DNA of 64,000 nt from Inia geoffrensis. Its lineage: Eukaryota; Chordata; Mammalia; Artiodactyla; Iniidae. The stretch is from positions 56,148,001 through 56,212,000 of the forward strand of contig CM070903.1 in the NCBI GenBank assembly GCA_036417435.1. Direction: 5' to 3'. Every line of letters starts with the position of its first letter. The stretch's first letter is position 1. This document shows positions 25,500-37,415 of this stretch, in pieces. The translations under genes were made by a program, and so were the position numbers. The notes under the pieces were generated by a model. It saw only the letters and a list, made by a program, of their open reading frames with translations, searched no databases and was not told the DNA's origin.

Positions 25500-26220
25500 G
25501 GTTTAAGAAACTTGAAGACTCACAGAATTATGCGGTCATAGGGAATTCCAAACCCAGTAGAGGTTTAACTGCTTAAAACCAATTTACTCAGGCGAGTAAA
25601 TCTACTGTGTGGTAAAGGAGGCCACACAGAAGAAAACGGGAAAAGGCTAGGTGGCTGCTGATATTAATGTCCCCCCCACGTGGGGAGGCAAAGCCTTTGT
25701 TAGGTTTAGGTTCACATCTCAGCTCCCTCCAAGGCATTAAGTAACTGCGGCTGCCATAGTTGTGCAGGGCTCAGATTTCCCTTCAAGAAAACAACCTGCC
25801 ACTCAGCTGTGAGGAGTGCAGGTAACTGAAACCCTCCAACTGCAGCGCCTTTGGGATCTGCTGTAGCATTTATATGAGACCACACACTCCCCAAGCAGCC
25901 CCCAGCTGATAGTGGGGCACAGCCAAATTACCAGGATCGGGCATTTCTGCCCAGCATGGGACTTCTTACAGCAATCTATGTGCTGGAGACTTGCGCAGAG
26001 CTGCACTGCAACCGGAGGCTCCTTCTATCCCATCCTCCTTCCTTCACCCTTTCCTTTCACAGGTGTCAGACCCGCAAGGTGCTCTGAAAGCTTCCTCTGC
26101 CTCAGCCTGCTTGCTCTCCCCTTTATCTTTCCCAGGTGTTACCTCCAATAAATCTCTTGTACTTTAACTCCATCCTGGCATCCGGTTCCTGGAGAACACA
26201 CCCAAGACTAAATTTTGTTT
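25500..26220 (+). mobile_element. Probable LTR (ERVL-like)
   Basis: The end of this region has AATAAATCTCTTGTACTTTA followed by CATCCTGGCATCCGGTTCCTGG, typical of the polyadenylation/U5 part of ERVL-class LTRs. The 5' boundary is uncertain. No internal retroviral genes are visible. Confidence 0.45.
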
Positions 26221-28391
26221 TCTTATCCCTAGAAATGAAGATGCTATATCCATATTTAGATTGGTAAGGAATAAGTAACATCCACACACAGATCCCTGAA
26301 TATAGGAAGCAGACAAAGGTAACATGGAGCAGGTTGATGGAAAGGTGGAAGGAGGGGAGGAAAACTGTCTTTACCTTCTATAACGAGCACAGGTTCCTAA
26401 TCCTATGTCCTGCTTTATAGCATACCTTTTTAGACACTGGAGAGAGGAAAATAGGATGAATTTCCAGACGCTAGAGGAACATATTGGGGAAGATAAATGC
26501 TCAGTGGGAACTGGCCATAGAACTGTTGTGGATGGAGTGACACTTGATTCCCTTTTCCAGTACAGCATGATCTTCCTGGAGGATTTTTCCTAGGAAAGGA
26601 AAACCGTATTTATGTCCCTTTCAAAATGACATTTCACAACGGCACCTACAATGTCACTAAACACCCTGCCTCATAGTCCTGATGGTTATTTTGATGTTAA
26701 AGGAGAACAGGTTGAGTTGACCTTGACATCTACCTTGAACATTTCAAAACCAGGCATTGATATCAAAGAACGTGGAGAGCTCTCTAATGTCTCTTTAAAC
26801 TGACAGGGTCTAGCCTGTTATCTTGCATAAAAAGGTACTCAATAGGTATTATCTGACTTGATGGCAGAAAATCACTGCATAATTGAATAGATATACTCTA
26901 AACACTGGGCAGACACTTGGAAGAAATCAAGAAATACACCACCAGACTAGTACAAGGGAAACACTAAGACTATTGCTACCAAGAAACAAAGATAAAAATA
27001 CAATAGAATAAGACTGTATTCCTTGGGACAACAGAAACCAAAGGAAGTATAGCTTTGGTGCACTGTTGTATGACGAACCTGTTTACAGAAGAAAACTGTA
27101 AGAATAATCCATAGGAAAATAGAAAGGAAAAGCCAGACATAATTAGCAAGCAGCATTTTGCTTCCTCGTGTTTTATCCTTGCTCAAAAAAAGAGCAGAAT
27201 AACACACCTTTCACGTTCCCCACGTGTTTACTTCCTCAGCCACACATTCCACGGGCGCATTCCCCAGCGTCAGACTGACCCACCTTAGAAAAGAACCACT
27301 TATTCAGCAAAGAAGAACTGTGCAAATAGCTCATTTCATTTCATCTTAATTAGCCCAAGATGATGCTTCTGAAGCGTTCTGCTTTCTTATCAACACTATC
27401 CTTCCTACTGCAAGGAAGGAAGACTTTGATGTCTTTGACGCCAACTCAATCTCAGGGACCAGCATCAGGACCAGCAGATCTTGCGTGAGTGCTGTCCAAG
27501 TTGCTGTCAAGCGGGCGCCTAGGATGAGTTTGCCTCTTCATTGGAACAAGCTGTAGTGTGCAGCGGAGAGGGCTAGAAAGTGACCTTTGGCATCTGTGTT
27601 TAACAACTGAAACACGTGCACTTACTCTGTGCTAGGAAGGTGCTGGGCCCAGAGTGGTGAGCGAGACTGTGCCTCTGCTACCATGGAATCTCTGGTCTTC
27701 TCCATTTGAAGAAAAGGGAAGAAAGGCTAGAAAATGAAAACACAAGTGAAGGAGTACATTGCTATTTTGGCAATACATTAGTTACCGGTAAGAAGTCTGC
27801 CCACCTCTTTTCAGTTATTTGCTTAGACCAAGGCTAGTCCACAGGGAAACAGTCAGAAAGCTGCAAGGGCCTCTCAGCATTTGCTGTGTTTCCACCTGGC
27901 ACCAGCACCAGATAGAGTGCTCGGTGGCCTGGAGTGTTCATGCGGCCAGAAAACAAGAGTGGAAATGTCCCCTGCTCCAATTAAGCTAGCGTCCCATGCA
28001 ACCTGCTGGCTGAGTCACCCCCCGCCCCCTTCCCCATCTCTGCCAGTCACTTCATTTACACATTGTTCTCACTCAGCCTCTCACAGGAAGACGTCTTTCT
28101 GAAAGTGCTGCAGACATTATGTGTGAAAAAAACAAGGACAGTATAAATAGCTTTTCACTTCTAATTGCAACTTGCTGCTCACATTTGCTTCCTGAGAGCT
28201 CTGAAAAGGGACTACCCCAAACCAATAATAGTACAGGAGCCCTGGAAGGGCAGGTTGATGTCTCCCGCTGAAGGAGAGCAAAGATGGAAAGAGAACTACA
28301 GGAGACCTCGGGGGTCATTTCAGACTTGAAGGAGCACATCTGCCCAGGGTAGAGCACAGCCAGGCGAACAGGGAGTGGCTTTGTGGAGTAC
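26221..28391. other. Intron I-J, unassigned
   Basis: No exon and no repeat that I can name with support. Confidence 0.4.
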
Positions 28392-28496
28392 CCGGTGGGT
28401 CAGCTCTTTGATGCATCGCTCAAACCTGCGGGCTCCCCTCTGGGCCTCCGCGATGCGTCGGACTTCGCTTTCCAGTTCACCATCCAGTTCACGGAC
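28392..28496 (-). pseudogene. MYH15: MYH15 exon I, intact
   Basis: 105 bp, exactly the canonical size. The acceptor is tttgcttgcag and the donor gtactc. It reads VRELDGELESEVRRI, then AEAQRGARRFERCIKELTHR. The AEAQRGAR-ERCIKELT text is the strongest single MYH15 signature in the window. It is open and in phase 0 at both ends. The usual terminal TYQ is THR here. Confidence 0.93.
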
Positions 28497-29049
28497 CTGC
28501 AAGCAAACCACGGTCTCAGATGACAGGCGGGCAGCCAGCAAGCCAGGCGGGCATTGCATTTGCCTGTCGGCACGATCATCTGAAATAGTGACACCATCAG
28601 GGAAGACGGGTGCACTCTCATTCTGGCCGTGGTGAAACAGGGGAAACTCTCTGGGAAAACCGCCTTGCCAAAAGTGAGCTGGCTGAACTGTGTGAGCTCA
28701 TAAAAGGGCTGTTTAGACTCAAGGATGTGAAAGGCTAATCCATGCAGAGGTGATAAGCTTCCCCTCTTGGATTACAAAATTACACACACGTGTGTATTAC
28801 GAATGTACGTAAGTATAGAGAGAGAATAAGCTATATATAGCACTCTTTAAGAATTCAGCCAATGTACTGCCTCACCTTAAGCTTCTTTCTCCATGTTAAG
28901 CTCTGACTCTCTAAAGAAATCAGACTCCTGAGTTTTTGTCACACATATGTCACCCACAGCCCCATAGCCCTGCTTTGTGGGAGAGCTGTAGTGCAGATGA
29001 ACAGCTGGCCTGCAGCCTTACAGAGTTATACAACCAAGGTTAACATAAT

Positions 29050-29235
29050 ATTCATTCAGCAAATATTTGTTGCCTACTATGCACCAGACACCAGGGCCAG
29101 GGATACAGCAGGGAACAAAACAGACAAAAATCTCTCCCCTCTATAAGCATCCATTCTAAGGAAGGGAAACACACAAACGAAACAAAGTAAAATACAGGCT
29201 ATGTTAGATGGTGATAAGTGGTATGGAGAGAAATA
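29050..29235 (+). mobile_element. L2 3' fragment
   Basis: ATTCATTCAGCAAATATTTG, CACCAGACACCAGGGCCAGG and GGGAACAAAACAGACAAAAA follow the 3' end of LINE-2. Ancient relic in intron H-I. Confidence 0.8.
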
Positions 29236-30301
29236 AAGCAGCTCACGGGGTAGGGGGTCGAAGGGGGAGGGTGTGTTTCATATGATTTTGCAATCACACC
29301 AACTACACAAGTTGCATTCAGAAGGTCTAGCTTTTATCTCTGTGTTCTCCTCCTATGAGTAATTGTTTTTATTAGTCCTTGTTTTATTCTGTCACCAATT
29401 CTTTTTGAAAATACAAGCAAATGTGTACATGTCTTCATGTTTCCCCTCTTTCTTGCACAGAAGTTTGTATACTCTCAACATCGCCTGTACCTTTTATCAT
29501 CATTGTACCACTAGCTGTGATCTCCAGGACATTACAGAGCTCTTCCTCGCTCCTTTCTAATCAGTGTGATTATATGGATGTACCATAAATGTGCATTGGT
29601 ATTCCATTATACGGATATACCATAAATGTGCAAAGGCAATACTTTATTTTTCAGGGGCCCTTCTGAACCATGAAATCCCAGTCAAATATTCTTTCCATCC
29701 TTATAGCATTTGTCACATGACCTATATGGTGTCACTGAAATTGATTCAATAATTTTAAAAATCCTATTTTCAAGCTAGGTCTTCCTCTTTATTTTTGAGC
29801 TCCCTAAAGGCAGGTACTACATCATTTCTGTCAGGCCTTACTATATTTTCACTAAGTCTCCTTACTATATTTTCACTAAGTCTTTTTTGATCCTTGGTTT
29901 AGTTATTTCCCTCCCCTTTCTCTGGCTGTTAGGAAACGGGCATTCTCCACAGAGGAAATAACAGGAGCAAAGGCACAGAAGCAGGACTGCGAGGGTGTGT
30001 TTGGAAACAGCTGGTCTCCCTGGCTGTGGGGAGCCCATGAGCTGGCGCAGGTGAGCGGGAGGTACTGCTTTGTCACTTAGCAGGATGGCGGATTGCACCC
30101 AGTCCAAGAAAAGTCCTATTTAGTGGCCCAAAGTCAAGAAGAGTGAAAGAATACACTGAGCTCTGACACTGTCAAAGATCTGAACATGTTACAAGCAAAA
30201 GTGAGGAGGGAGGCAGGGACTATCTGGTGTGATATTACAGGACAATAAGGCTTCGAATTGGGAGTTGTCAAGACCCCATGATTATGCAGGCAAACTCCTA
30301 C

Positions 30302-30468
30302 CCTGGATTCGAGTTTCTGGCTTTGCTTTCTATTCCCTATCACGGCAGTCTGCTCAGCGTCATCCAGCCTTTCCTGTAAGTCTCTGTCCGCTCCGTGCTC
30401 TCTCTCATCCTCTCCAAGTGGGCACTGGTATCTTGCTCCTTCTTCAGTTCTTCTGACATGTTTGCTAC
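30302..30468 (-). pseudogene. MYH15: MYH15 exon H, frameshift and lost acceptor
   Basis: 167 bp against 171 bp expected, donor gtagga. It begins VANMSEELKKEQDTSAHLER, then MRESTER. About four bases are missing near 30382-30386. In the shifted frame it continues DRDLQERLDDAEQ and NRKQSQKLESR, which is unmistakable MYH rod. In the unshifted frame a TGA follows at 30342-30340. The expected acceptor immediately before GTAGCAAAC is gg (30470-30469) rather than ag, so the splice site also appears lost; a nearby GTAG at 30467-30465 would cause a further frame change. Confidence 0.9.
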
Positions 30469-32170
30469 CCAGAAAAGAAGGAAAGGGACTGAGACAGCCC
30501 AGCAGCCAATCAGGCTTAACATTTCTACCCACAGTCTTCTGTTCCTGATGTGACTAGGTGCCATGCCTTGCCTCTGTGTACTTAATCTCTTCCCACCACG
30601 CTCGCCCTAACCTCTGTGGCCCTCGAGTTTGTTAACCACAAGGCAATCACGATAGCAGCAGCTACTGGAGATTAGGGTGAGGGGTGGTGGAAACAGACCA
30701 GAGATGAAACACCATGTGAATGTTATGATACAACACCTGTATTGAAAGAAAGATGACCAACTGAAGGTACAGCTTTTTACTGAGTAAAGCACCAGGACGC
30801 GTCCTGTTAACATCATGCACCAGGAAACGTGTGGAGTGCCTAAGAGAACCTTTTTCATGTCTCACTTCTATAATTCTGTGATTCGCAACTGCAAACAAAT
30901 TTAGGCTCCAGGAATTTGGTAGCAACTGAGGCTCTCAGTGCCAAGAATCTGGCACAAGGAGGGTTAATTCTTGTGAAGCCCACTCTTGGCTTTGGCTATG
31001 TATACTAAGGGCTTGGTGTCCTGCTGCAATTATTAAGAACTGTTTCATGACTCTCCCAGTGCCTTTAATGTAAGAACACTGCCCTCCCAGACAAAGTTTC
31101 TCTGTCTATCAGGTTACCAGCCATCTGTATAATTTAAGTGTGAGACGTCTGTGTAGATGGTGGGGGCAAAGAATGAATGACGGAGGTAACTGGGTCCTGC
31201 TATGTGGGGTTGGAACTCACAGCTGAACTATCGGAGAATTAAAGCGAGGAAAGAGGTAGTGAGTTCATTTTTCAACATTGCCAAGGAAATCTTATAAAGG
31301 TGAGGTTATGCAGATGGAGTCTTCCTAACGTGTGACTGCATATACCTACCAAGCAGGAGTAAAAGCTCTTTTATATCTTTCTATCTATGTGGATTTTCAT
31401 GAATGTTAAGCATATTATTTTTTCCTTGGCCAAACGCTTTTAAGCTTTCACACACCTCTTTTCCATCAGAAAGCGTCTGCTTTGATGTAAAATGGCTGAG
31501 TGCTAGGCACGCTTCTCCGTTCATCTGGGTTCTACAGTGATCTGGTAGCTAGGATTCAGTGCAAAAGTTTTGTTTAGCTCCCCAAATGCTAAATAACTCA
31601 GTAAGCTTTTCCCTCCTTTTGAATTTTAAAATGACTACTGTAAAATCTAATTGAATATCTCGTCTCCTCGATTCCCATATACTTTTTAGCAAGAGGATCA
31701 GTTTTCATTCCCAGGGCATGGTCAGGGCTGCTGCATGTGTTGGTGTGTCTGATGGACTATACAGACCACCTGATGGGGGTGGAGTGGGTGGAGGCTGAAA
31801 TCAAGCCCAAGCTCTGCTCAGCAAGCACTGGCACTTGCAAAGCTGGGTTCTTCACACACAGACTTCTCACCTCCCTCCCCCATGACATTTTTTTTTTTTT
31901 TTTTTTTTTTTTTGGGGGTATTGCCTCCTGCTTGCCATGCCTTTTGAGAGAAGAGTCTGCATCTACCCACAGTGGGGGTCCAGTGGGTGTCTTTTTCCAG
32001 TTCCCACAAAGGTACAGTCAAGGCTGGCAGCCAACCCTGAGCTTAGTCTCATTCAGGAAAAGCACCACTATCAACAATTTTAAACTTGCAGATAACGAAG
32101 GTACACCAATCCTGAAGCCCTTCTTCACCAACCTGACTCTGTTACTGAAGCAATAGTATGGGCTGTAAAA
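30469..32170. other. Intron G-H, mostly unassigned
   Basis: No exon is seen. A pure T-run of 27-28 bp lies at 31887-31914 without an attached SINE body. Confidence 0.4.
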
Positions 32171-32184
32171 AAATAAGTGAGATA

Positions 32185-32519
32185 GGGGCTTCCCTGGTGG
32201 CGCAGTGGTTAAGAACCCACCTGCCAATGCAGGGGACATGGGTTCAAGACCTGGTCCAGGAAGATCCCACATGCCGTGGAGCAACTAAGCCCGTGCGCCA
32301 CGACAACTGAGCCTGTGCTCTGCAGCCCGTGAGCCACAACTACTGAGGCTCGCGTGCCTAGAACCCGTGCTCTGCAACAAGAGAAGCCACTGCGATGAGA
32401 AGCCCGTGCACCGCAATGAAGAGCAGCCCCTGCTCGCTGCAACTAGAGAAAGCTCGTGCACAGCAATGAAGACTCAACGCAGCCAAAAATAAATAAATAA
32501 GTAAATAAAAATTTTTTTA
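32185..32519 (+). mobile_element. Long CHR-family SINE with TSD
   Basis: GGGGCTTCCCTGGTGGCGCA then a longer body (CCGTGGAGCAACTAAGCCCG, ACCGCAATGAAGAG, AACGCAGCCAAAAATAAATA). The AT-rich tail replaces a pure A-run. The flanking repeat is AAATAAGTGAGATA / AAATAAGTGAAATA at 32171-32184 and 32520-32533. It is a different subfamily from the short GCGGTAC-containing SINEs. Confidence 0.95.
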
Positions 32520-32923
32520 AAATAAGTGAAATAATCATTCTTTGCAGATCACCATAAAGCTATTACAGACCCCAGGAAAAATAGCTATGGGTAAGGAAAC
32601 ACAAGAGGAATTGTTTCTAGACACTAGATATATTGATTCGCAAGTGGAAAGTGGATTAACTTTTTAAAAAATCTCTTGCTTTCATAAGATTTTGCCTATG
32701 GCAATTCAGCTGCTCCTTTTCACTGTGTGGACAGGGTGGAAGGGAGGAGCCAGTTGGCCTAATTTTTCAAAGTGGGGACAGAGGCAGAGGGGTCAGCTAA
32801 GCTCCCGCTAGCTATATGGAGAATCAATGGAATCCTTTTTGTCTGCAGTTTTGCCCCTGCCCCTTGGCTACCGCTCCCATCAACTCTGAAAGACAGGAGT
32901 AAGCAGGCAGTCCGTGGACCCAC

Positions 32924-33052
32924 CTCGGCGGGTGGCTGCCTTTTGGCCTTCTCTTCTGCACTTTGACACCCGTGCGTCGCCTCTTCAGCTTCCTTCTGCA
33001 TCCTGGCAACATCAACCTCCAGTTCCTTCTTCTGGCCGAGGAGACTCGTATT
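32924..33052 (-). pseudogene. MYH15: MYH15 exon G, altered 3' end
   Basis: 129 bp against 126 bp expected. The acceptor is tttccttag and the donor gtgggt. It reads NTSLLGQKKELEVDVARMQK, then EAEEATHGCQSAEEKAK, matching MYH15. The last residues RQPPAE differ from the conserved AEEKAKKA-A-E ending. The nucleotides look like a one-base loss (AAGGCAGCC read as AGGCAGCC) followed by extra bases before the donor. There is no stop codon. Confidence 0.88.
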
Positions 33053-34420
33053 CTAAGGAAAAGCAGCATCCGCATTAGGCAAGTTGGGATCATTGGCTCA
33101 AACGCAAGCTGGTCTGTTCGGGACATGCAGTGGGAGGGGCCCTGGCCAGGAGGGTGTTTTCCTCTCCTCAGCCACACTCATGAAGCCATACTTCCAGGCC
33201 CAGGAGACCACGTTAGACCTGAACGCAAGGGATTTCATCCATCAGAGGTTTAGCACTGGAGAGATGACAGCCTGAGTCAGAAAGGAGAAATGGACCCAGA
33301 CAACCTACAAGCCCCAAACATGTGTTTGGTTTTCAGCTGGTTGAGGAATATGTTTTTCTGCCTTTTGCTCTTTGATGGGGAAGAAGCAAGTGTCCCAGAG
33401 CAGAAGTCGGGGTCAAAAGCAGACATGTGGAAAGCAGGGGTTTAGGGAATAAAACTCAGTTTCCTGCATGCTGCTCCAGGGGAAGAACATCTTCCTCACT
33501 ATCTACCTCTGTTTCTATTAATTTTGCAGTGAGGGGGTGGGCAAAGCAATTTAGATGAGCCTCATCCCCCAGGCCTGAGAAACCTCCATCACACTGGAGG
33601 ATTATTTGTGTTCTTTGGCTGACGCTGCCCTAATCCTTTCCTCCCTGGGTTGTGACATTAGAGGCTGAAACTCCTTTCGGGTCTGTGTTTGTAGCACAGT
33701 CTTTCTGAGGGTGTGAAATCCTAGCATAGAGAATGTATTTAAAAGGCATAGCCTTCCTATTTTTAATTTCTCTTCTGTTCATTCACTTTGCCTCTAGCTA
33801 GTACCTCTCTCAGTGGCAAGATTAAGCCTTTGGAAATAGGAAGAAAGATATTCCAGCCTCACAGGTTCTATCCTACTTGATGGCGTGAAGCATCTTCATC
33901 AAGGTTGCCTCTTCTGTCCTTATGGAGAGCCAGGCTCTGTGTGCCTCAGGCCTCCCACTGCCATGGGTGTGGCCTGGAGGGATGAGGGTATTTCCTGGAG
34001 TATGCTGGAATGCTCACTGCACATAACTCCATAGGAACTCTTTCTTTGTAAAGAAAGGTACCATATAAATGGTCATTCGTTTATACATAGAATCATTTAA
34101 AATCTGCTAGGGAGTTGATGGTTAAAATCTTTTCAAGCTGAATGATTGGTTCGGTTTGGGAAGCGGCGGGTGAGGGAGTACTGTGCAGAAGAGCAATCTA
34201 GATTGTCACAGCTCAGGTTTGAAAAAGGACACATGCAATTAGACAAGGATAAGTATGGCCTCATATGTTTGTTCCAGGCTAGAAATCTGGGGATGCAGAA
34301 GGTTTTAGAAGATACTCATTGTATGTCAATCGGAAGATTGACGGTGTTCCAGTAATTGCAAGGGGGCCACCAATGGCTAAGGTGGGGGAGAAGTCTTTTG
34401 TGAGCAACACGTCACCTAGA
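33053..34420. other. Intron F-G, unassigned part
   Basis: No exon or supported repeat seen. Confidence 0.4.
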
Positions 34421-34423
34421 CCA

Positions 34424-34600
34424 GAGCTGCTCTAAGGGTAGTTTCTGCGCTGGCAGCATCACCTGAAAACTCGTTTGATTCCTCCTGCTGCAGAGATTCT
34501 GATTCAGTGGGTCTGGGATGAGGCCTGAGAATGTGCATTTTTGTGTTAGTTTCTCTTATACGCGTAAAGTTTCGGAAACTCTGCTCTGGAGATCAGGTCT
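34424..34600. mobile_element. MER20-like hAT relic
   Basis: GCAGCATCACCTGAAAACTC and AGAGATTCTGATTCAGTGGG with GAGAATGTGCATTTT match the MER20-type nonautonomous hAT consensus. TIRs are decayed. Confidence 0.55.
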
Positions 34601-35055
34601 ATTACCTAATTTTCTTTCTTTTTTTCCAAACCTATCTCCTTCTCTCTATGTCTGCTTTTGCTCTGGTTGATGTCCTTATCTCTCTCTAGGCTAGTAGCTT
34701 TTCATCATATTGGGACCCACTGGTATATCATCAGTTATAACAGGCATGGCAAATAATTTGTTACCAGTAGATATTAAGTACTACAGATAGTGAATGATTT
34801 ACTTTTTAAAAATTCAATATTCTACTTTATAAGATTCCCACTCATTGTATTTAGTTAAGTTTTCTTGAGAGATAAAAGAAAATATTGAAGTAAGTTAGCC
34901 TGTTGGGAATTATGCATAACGTATAGCCTATTTGTTTTATACCACATGGTATCCTAATAGGATCGTGTCATGCACGTGGGCACAAACTGTAGGCACAAAC
35001 TAAATGCAGTGCCTTCCAGCAGGTACATCTTTGGTTTATATTAATACTTCCTTTT

Positions 35056-35275
35056 ATCCAGTGTTTCTCAGTGGGGTCAGAGTTGGCATTCTGGGAGGGG
35101 CGATTCTTTGGGATGTTGAGTTATCCTGTATCTTGCGGGAGCATTGGTACCTTTGGATCTTGCCCACTAAACGTCAGTGGTACTTCCCAGTCTCTATGGC
35201 AACCAAAATGATCCCCCAGATGTTTCTAAATATCCCAGAGCATGGCACATCTGCCCCTAGTTGCATTAATCCATC
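35056..35275. mobile_element. MER5A-like hAT relic
   Basis: Opens CAGTGTTTCTCAG, then GTTGGCATTCTGGGAGG, and contains CCCAGATGTTTCTAAATATC; this resembles MER5A. It is followed by an ancient LINE-like tract to about 35680 (AACTTCCTAAAATGCAAATC ... GACCTGGCTCTACCTGCC). Confidence 0.5.
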
Positions 35276-36152
35276 CTGCACAACAATCACCAGAGTAAAC
35301 TTCCTAAAATGCAAATCTAATAACTTCCCTCCCAGTTACTCACAATTCTTCAGCAGACCCCCATTAGCTGCATGATAGAATTCAAACTCCATCAGCCTCA
35401 AAATCAAGATCCCTGGTGACCTGGCTCTACCTGCCGCTCCCTTAGCATCAATTCTGCTGATCTCTCCTACCCACTACCATATGCTATAGTAAGTATATCA
35501 ATTTTCCTTAACATCCTAAATTCCCTCTTTTCCCCATGCCTCTGCCCTTGACTTTTCTCTCTACTTGGCTGACTTCTTCCATGTCCTGCATGACTCAGAT
35601 TAAGCATACTGTGCATCTACCTAAGTCTAGGATCATCAGGGAAGGCTTTCTGTAGGAGTGTGCTTGCTTTATCACTACAATCCCAGCAGTGCACTGCAGT
35701 GTGTTAACTTAGACCTCCACCTTTTTAGGACGATGGAGATATTTTGCATCTGTCTATACCATGCATACCTGTTCAGCTTATGACGGGTGCCCTAAAAATG
35801 TTTATCGAGCTTTTGTCCTAGCCACTATGGCTTCTCCTGATTCCATGAGAATGGCAACGATTTAAGAATTCTTGCTTCATGTCACTTACATAACCTTCCA
35901 TGAGAAGCCAGAGTCCTGACAGTTCATCATATCTGTCAGCAGCCACTCGGAATTGTTTGAAATCTCCTGGCTCTGAGCAGGAGCATTTATTTCGAATCCT
36001 GGGATGCTCAGGGAATACACGGCTTAGCAGGAACAGGAGAAGCAGGCTAGTTCCAATTCTGGAACGCTAGCGAATGTTCCTCTCTCTCTCCCCAGCATCC
36101 TAGCTATGAGTGCCCTGACAGTTCATTCTTCTGGCAGGGCTTAGTGCTTTGG

Positions 36153-36606
36153 GTCAAATTGTGTCCCTCCCCCCAAAAACATATGTTGAAGTCCTAACCC
36201 CCAATCCTCGGAATGTGACCTTACTTGGAAATAGGGTCTTTAGAGAGGTAGTCAAGTTAAAATGAGGTCATTAGAGTGGGTCCGAATCTAATATGACTGA
36301 TGTCCTCATAAAAATTTGGAAATTTGGACAATGACAGATACAGAGGGAAGATGATGTTAAGACGCAGAGAAAATGCCATGTGAAGGAGGTGAACTGGAGT
36401 GACACGTCTATAAGCTAATAAGGAACACCAATGATTGCCAACAAACCACCAGAAGCTGGGAAAATGCAAGGAAGGACTCCCTGCAAGATTCAGAGGGTGC
36501 ACGACCCTGCCAATGCCTTGATTTCAGACTTCTAGCCTTGAGAACTGTGAGAGATTACACTTCTGTAATCCGTTTGGGAACTTGGCCGCTGCAGCCCTAG
36601 GGAATC
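36153..36606 (+). mobile_element. MLT1-type LTR
   Basis: AAACATATGTTGAAGTCCTA, CTTACTTGGAAATAGGGTCT, CTAATATGACTGATGTCCTC and CTTGAGAACTGTGAGAGATT follow the MLT1 order. It ends about 180 bp from the exon F donor. Confidence 0.78.
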
Positions 36607-36783
36607 AATGCATCTGGGGATGAATGAAGGGCGAGACCGCCACTCTGCTGCCAAAGGCTCTCCCTGCCTCACCGGCCACCTGCAAGGCTCCACGTGGCAA
36701 CCGTGTACCGTCCTAGGCCAACCGGTGTGGATCCATTGCCTCCCACCAGCTGACATGGCTAATGGCGAGTTTACGGGACCCAC

Positions 36784-36990
36784 CTGGGCGTGGAAAAGAT
36801 TGATTTTTTTCCTGTGGCTTTCAGGAGCTCTTCCCCCCGCCAGCCGGCGCCCGCGTTCTGTCTGCTCATGCGAGGCCCTCAGTCCCTGGAGTTCAGCCTG
36901 GAGAAGAGCATTGCGCAGCTCGGCCACCGCCAACTGCCGCTTCAGCTCACTGTTCAGGCGTGTGCTGTCCTCCGGCTGCGCCCAAAGGTC
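36784..36990 (-). pseudogene. MYH15: MYH15 exon F with compensated frameshift
   Basis: 207 bp against 204 bp expected. The acceptor is tctctcgcag and the donor gtgggt. It reads ELKRQLAVAELRNALLQAEL, then LRASHEQTERGRRLA. The next ten residues (GGRAPESHRK) are unlike the family, and it returns to KINLFHAQ. Shifting one base inside the GCGGGGGGAAGAG run restores the expected EELLKAT-like text. A second +2 change near ACAGGAAAAAAATC brings the frame back. The net change is +3 bases with no stop. Confidence 0.9.
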
Positions 36991-37222
36991 CTGCGAGAGA
37001 AAACACGCGCGGGGGATGCGGATCCCTGGCAGTTCAGTGGGACCTGCGCTTACGCATGCGCGCTCCGAACAAGCCCCAGAGATTCAACGTAAGCATCTTC
37101 CTGCTTTCCTGAAGGATTAGATTTGTTGTCCTCACGTTTATTGCTCAACACCATCTGCCGCTTGGTTTGCTCCCATAAGCAGAGACATCCCTGCCTCACC
37201 CCTGCATTACAATTGAAAATAC

Positions 37223-37415
37223 CTTGATCTGGATCTCAAGCTGGCCCAGGGATTTGCTTGCCTCTGACACCTGCCGGTTGACACGGCTGAGCCGGAGTTC
37301 CGTCTCAGTGAGGTCCCCTTCCACGCTCCTCTGCAGCCCAGTGGCCTCAATTCTGCTCCGAGCTTCAGAATCCAGACTCGACTGCAGGGGGTCAATAGCG
37401 CACTGCTGCTTCCTC
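37223..37415 (-). pseudogene. MYH15: MYH15 exon E2, intact
   Basis: 193 bp, acceptor aaaattag, donor gtattt. It reads RRKQQCAIDPLQSSLDSEAR, then EGDLTETELRLSRVNRQ and VSEASKSLGQLEIQIK. It is open throughout and ends in phase 0. The segment NRQVSEA-KSLGQL-IQIK is one of the best discriminators for MYH15 against MYH16 and the skeletal cluster. It lies only 232 bp upstream of exon F, the shortest intron of the set. Confidence 0.92.

Noticed and set aside
36608..37120. 170-codon plus-strand open frame
   Set aside because: Antisense to MYH15 exon F and its intron; no signals of its own.
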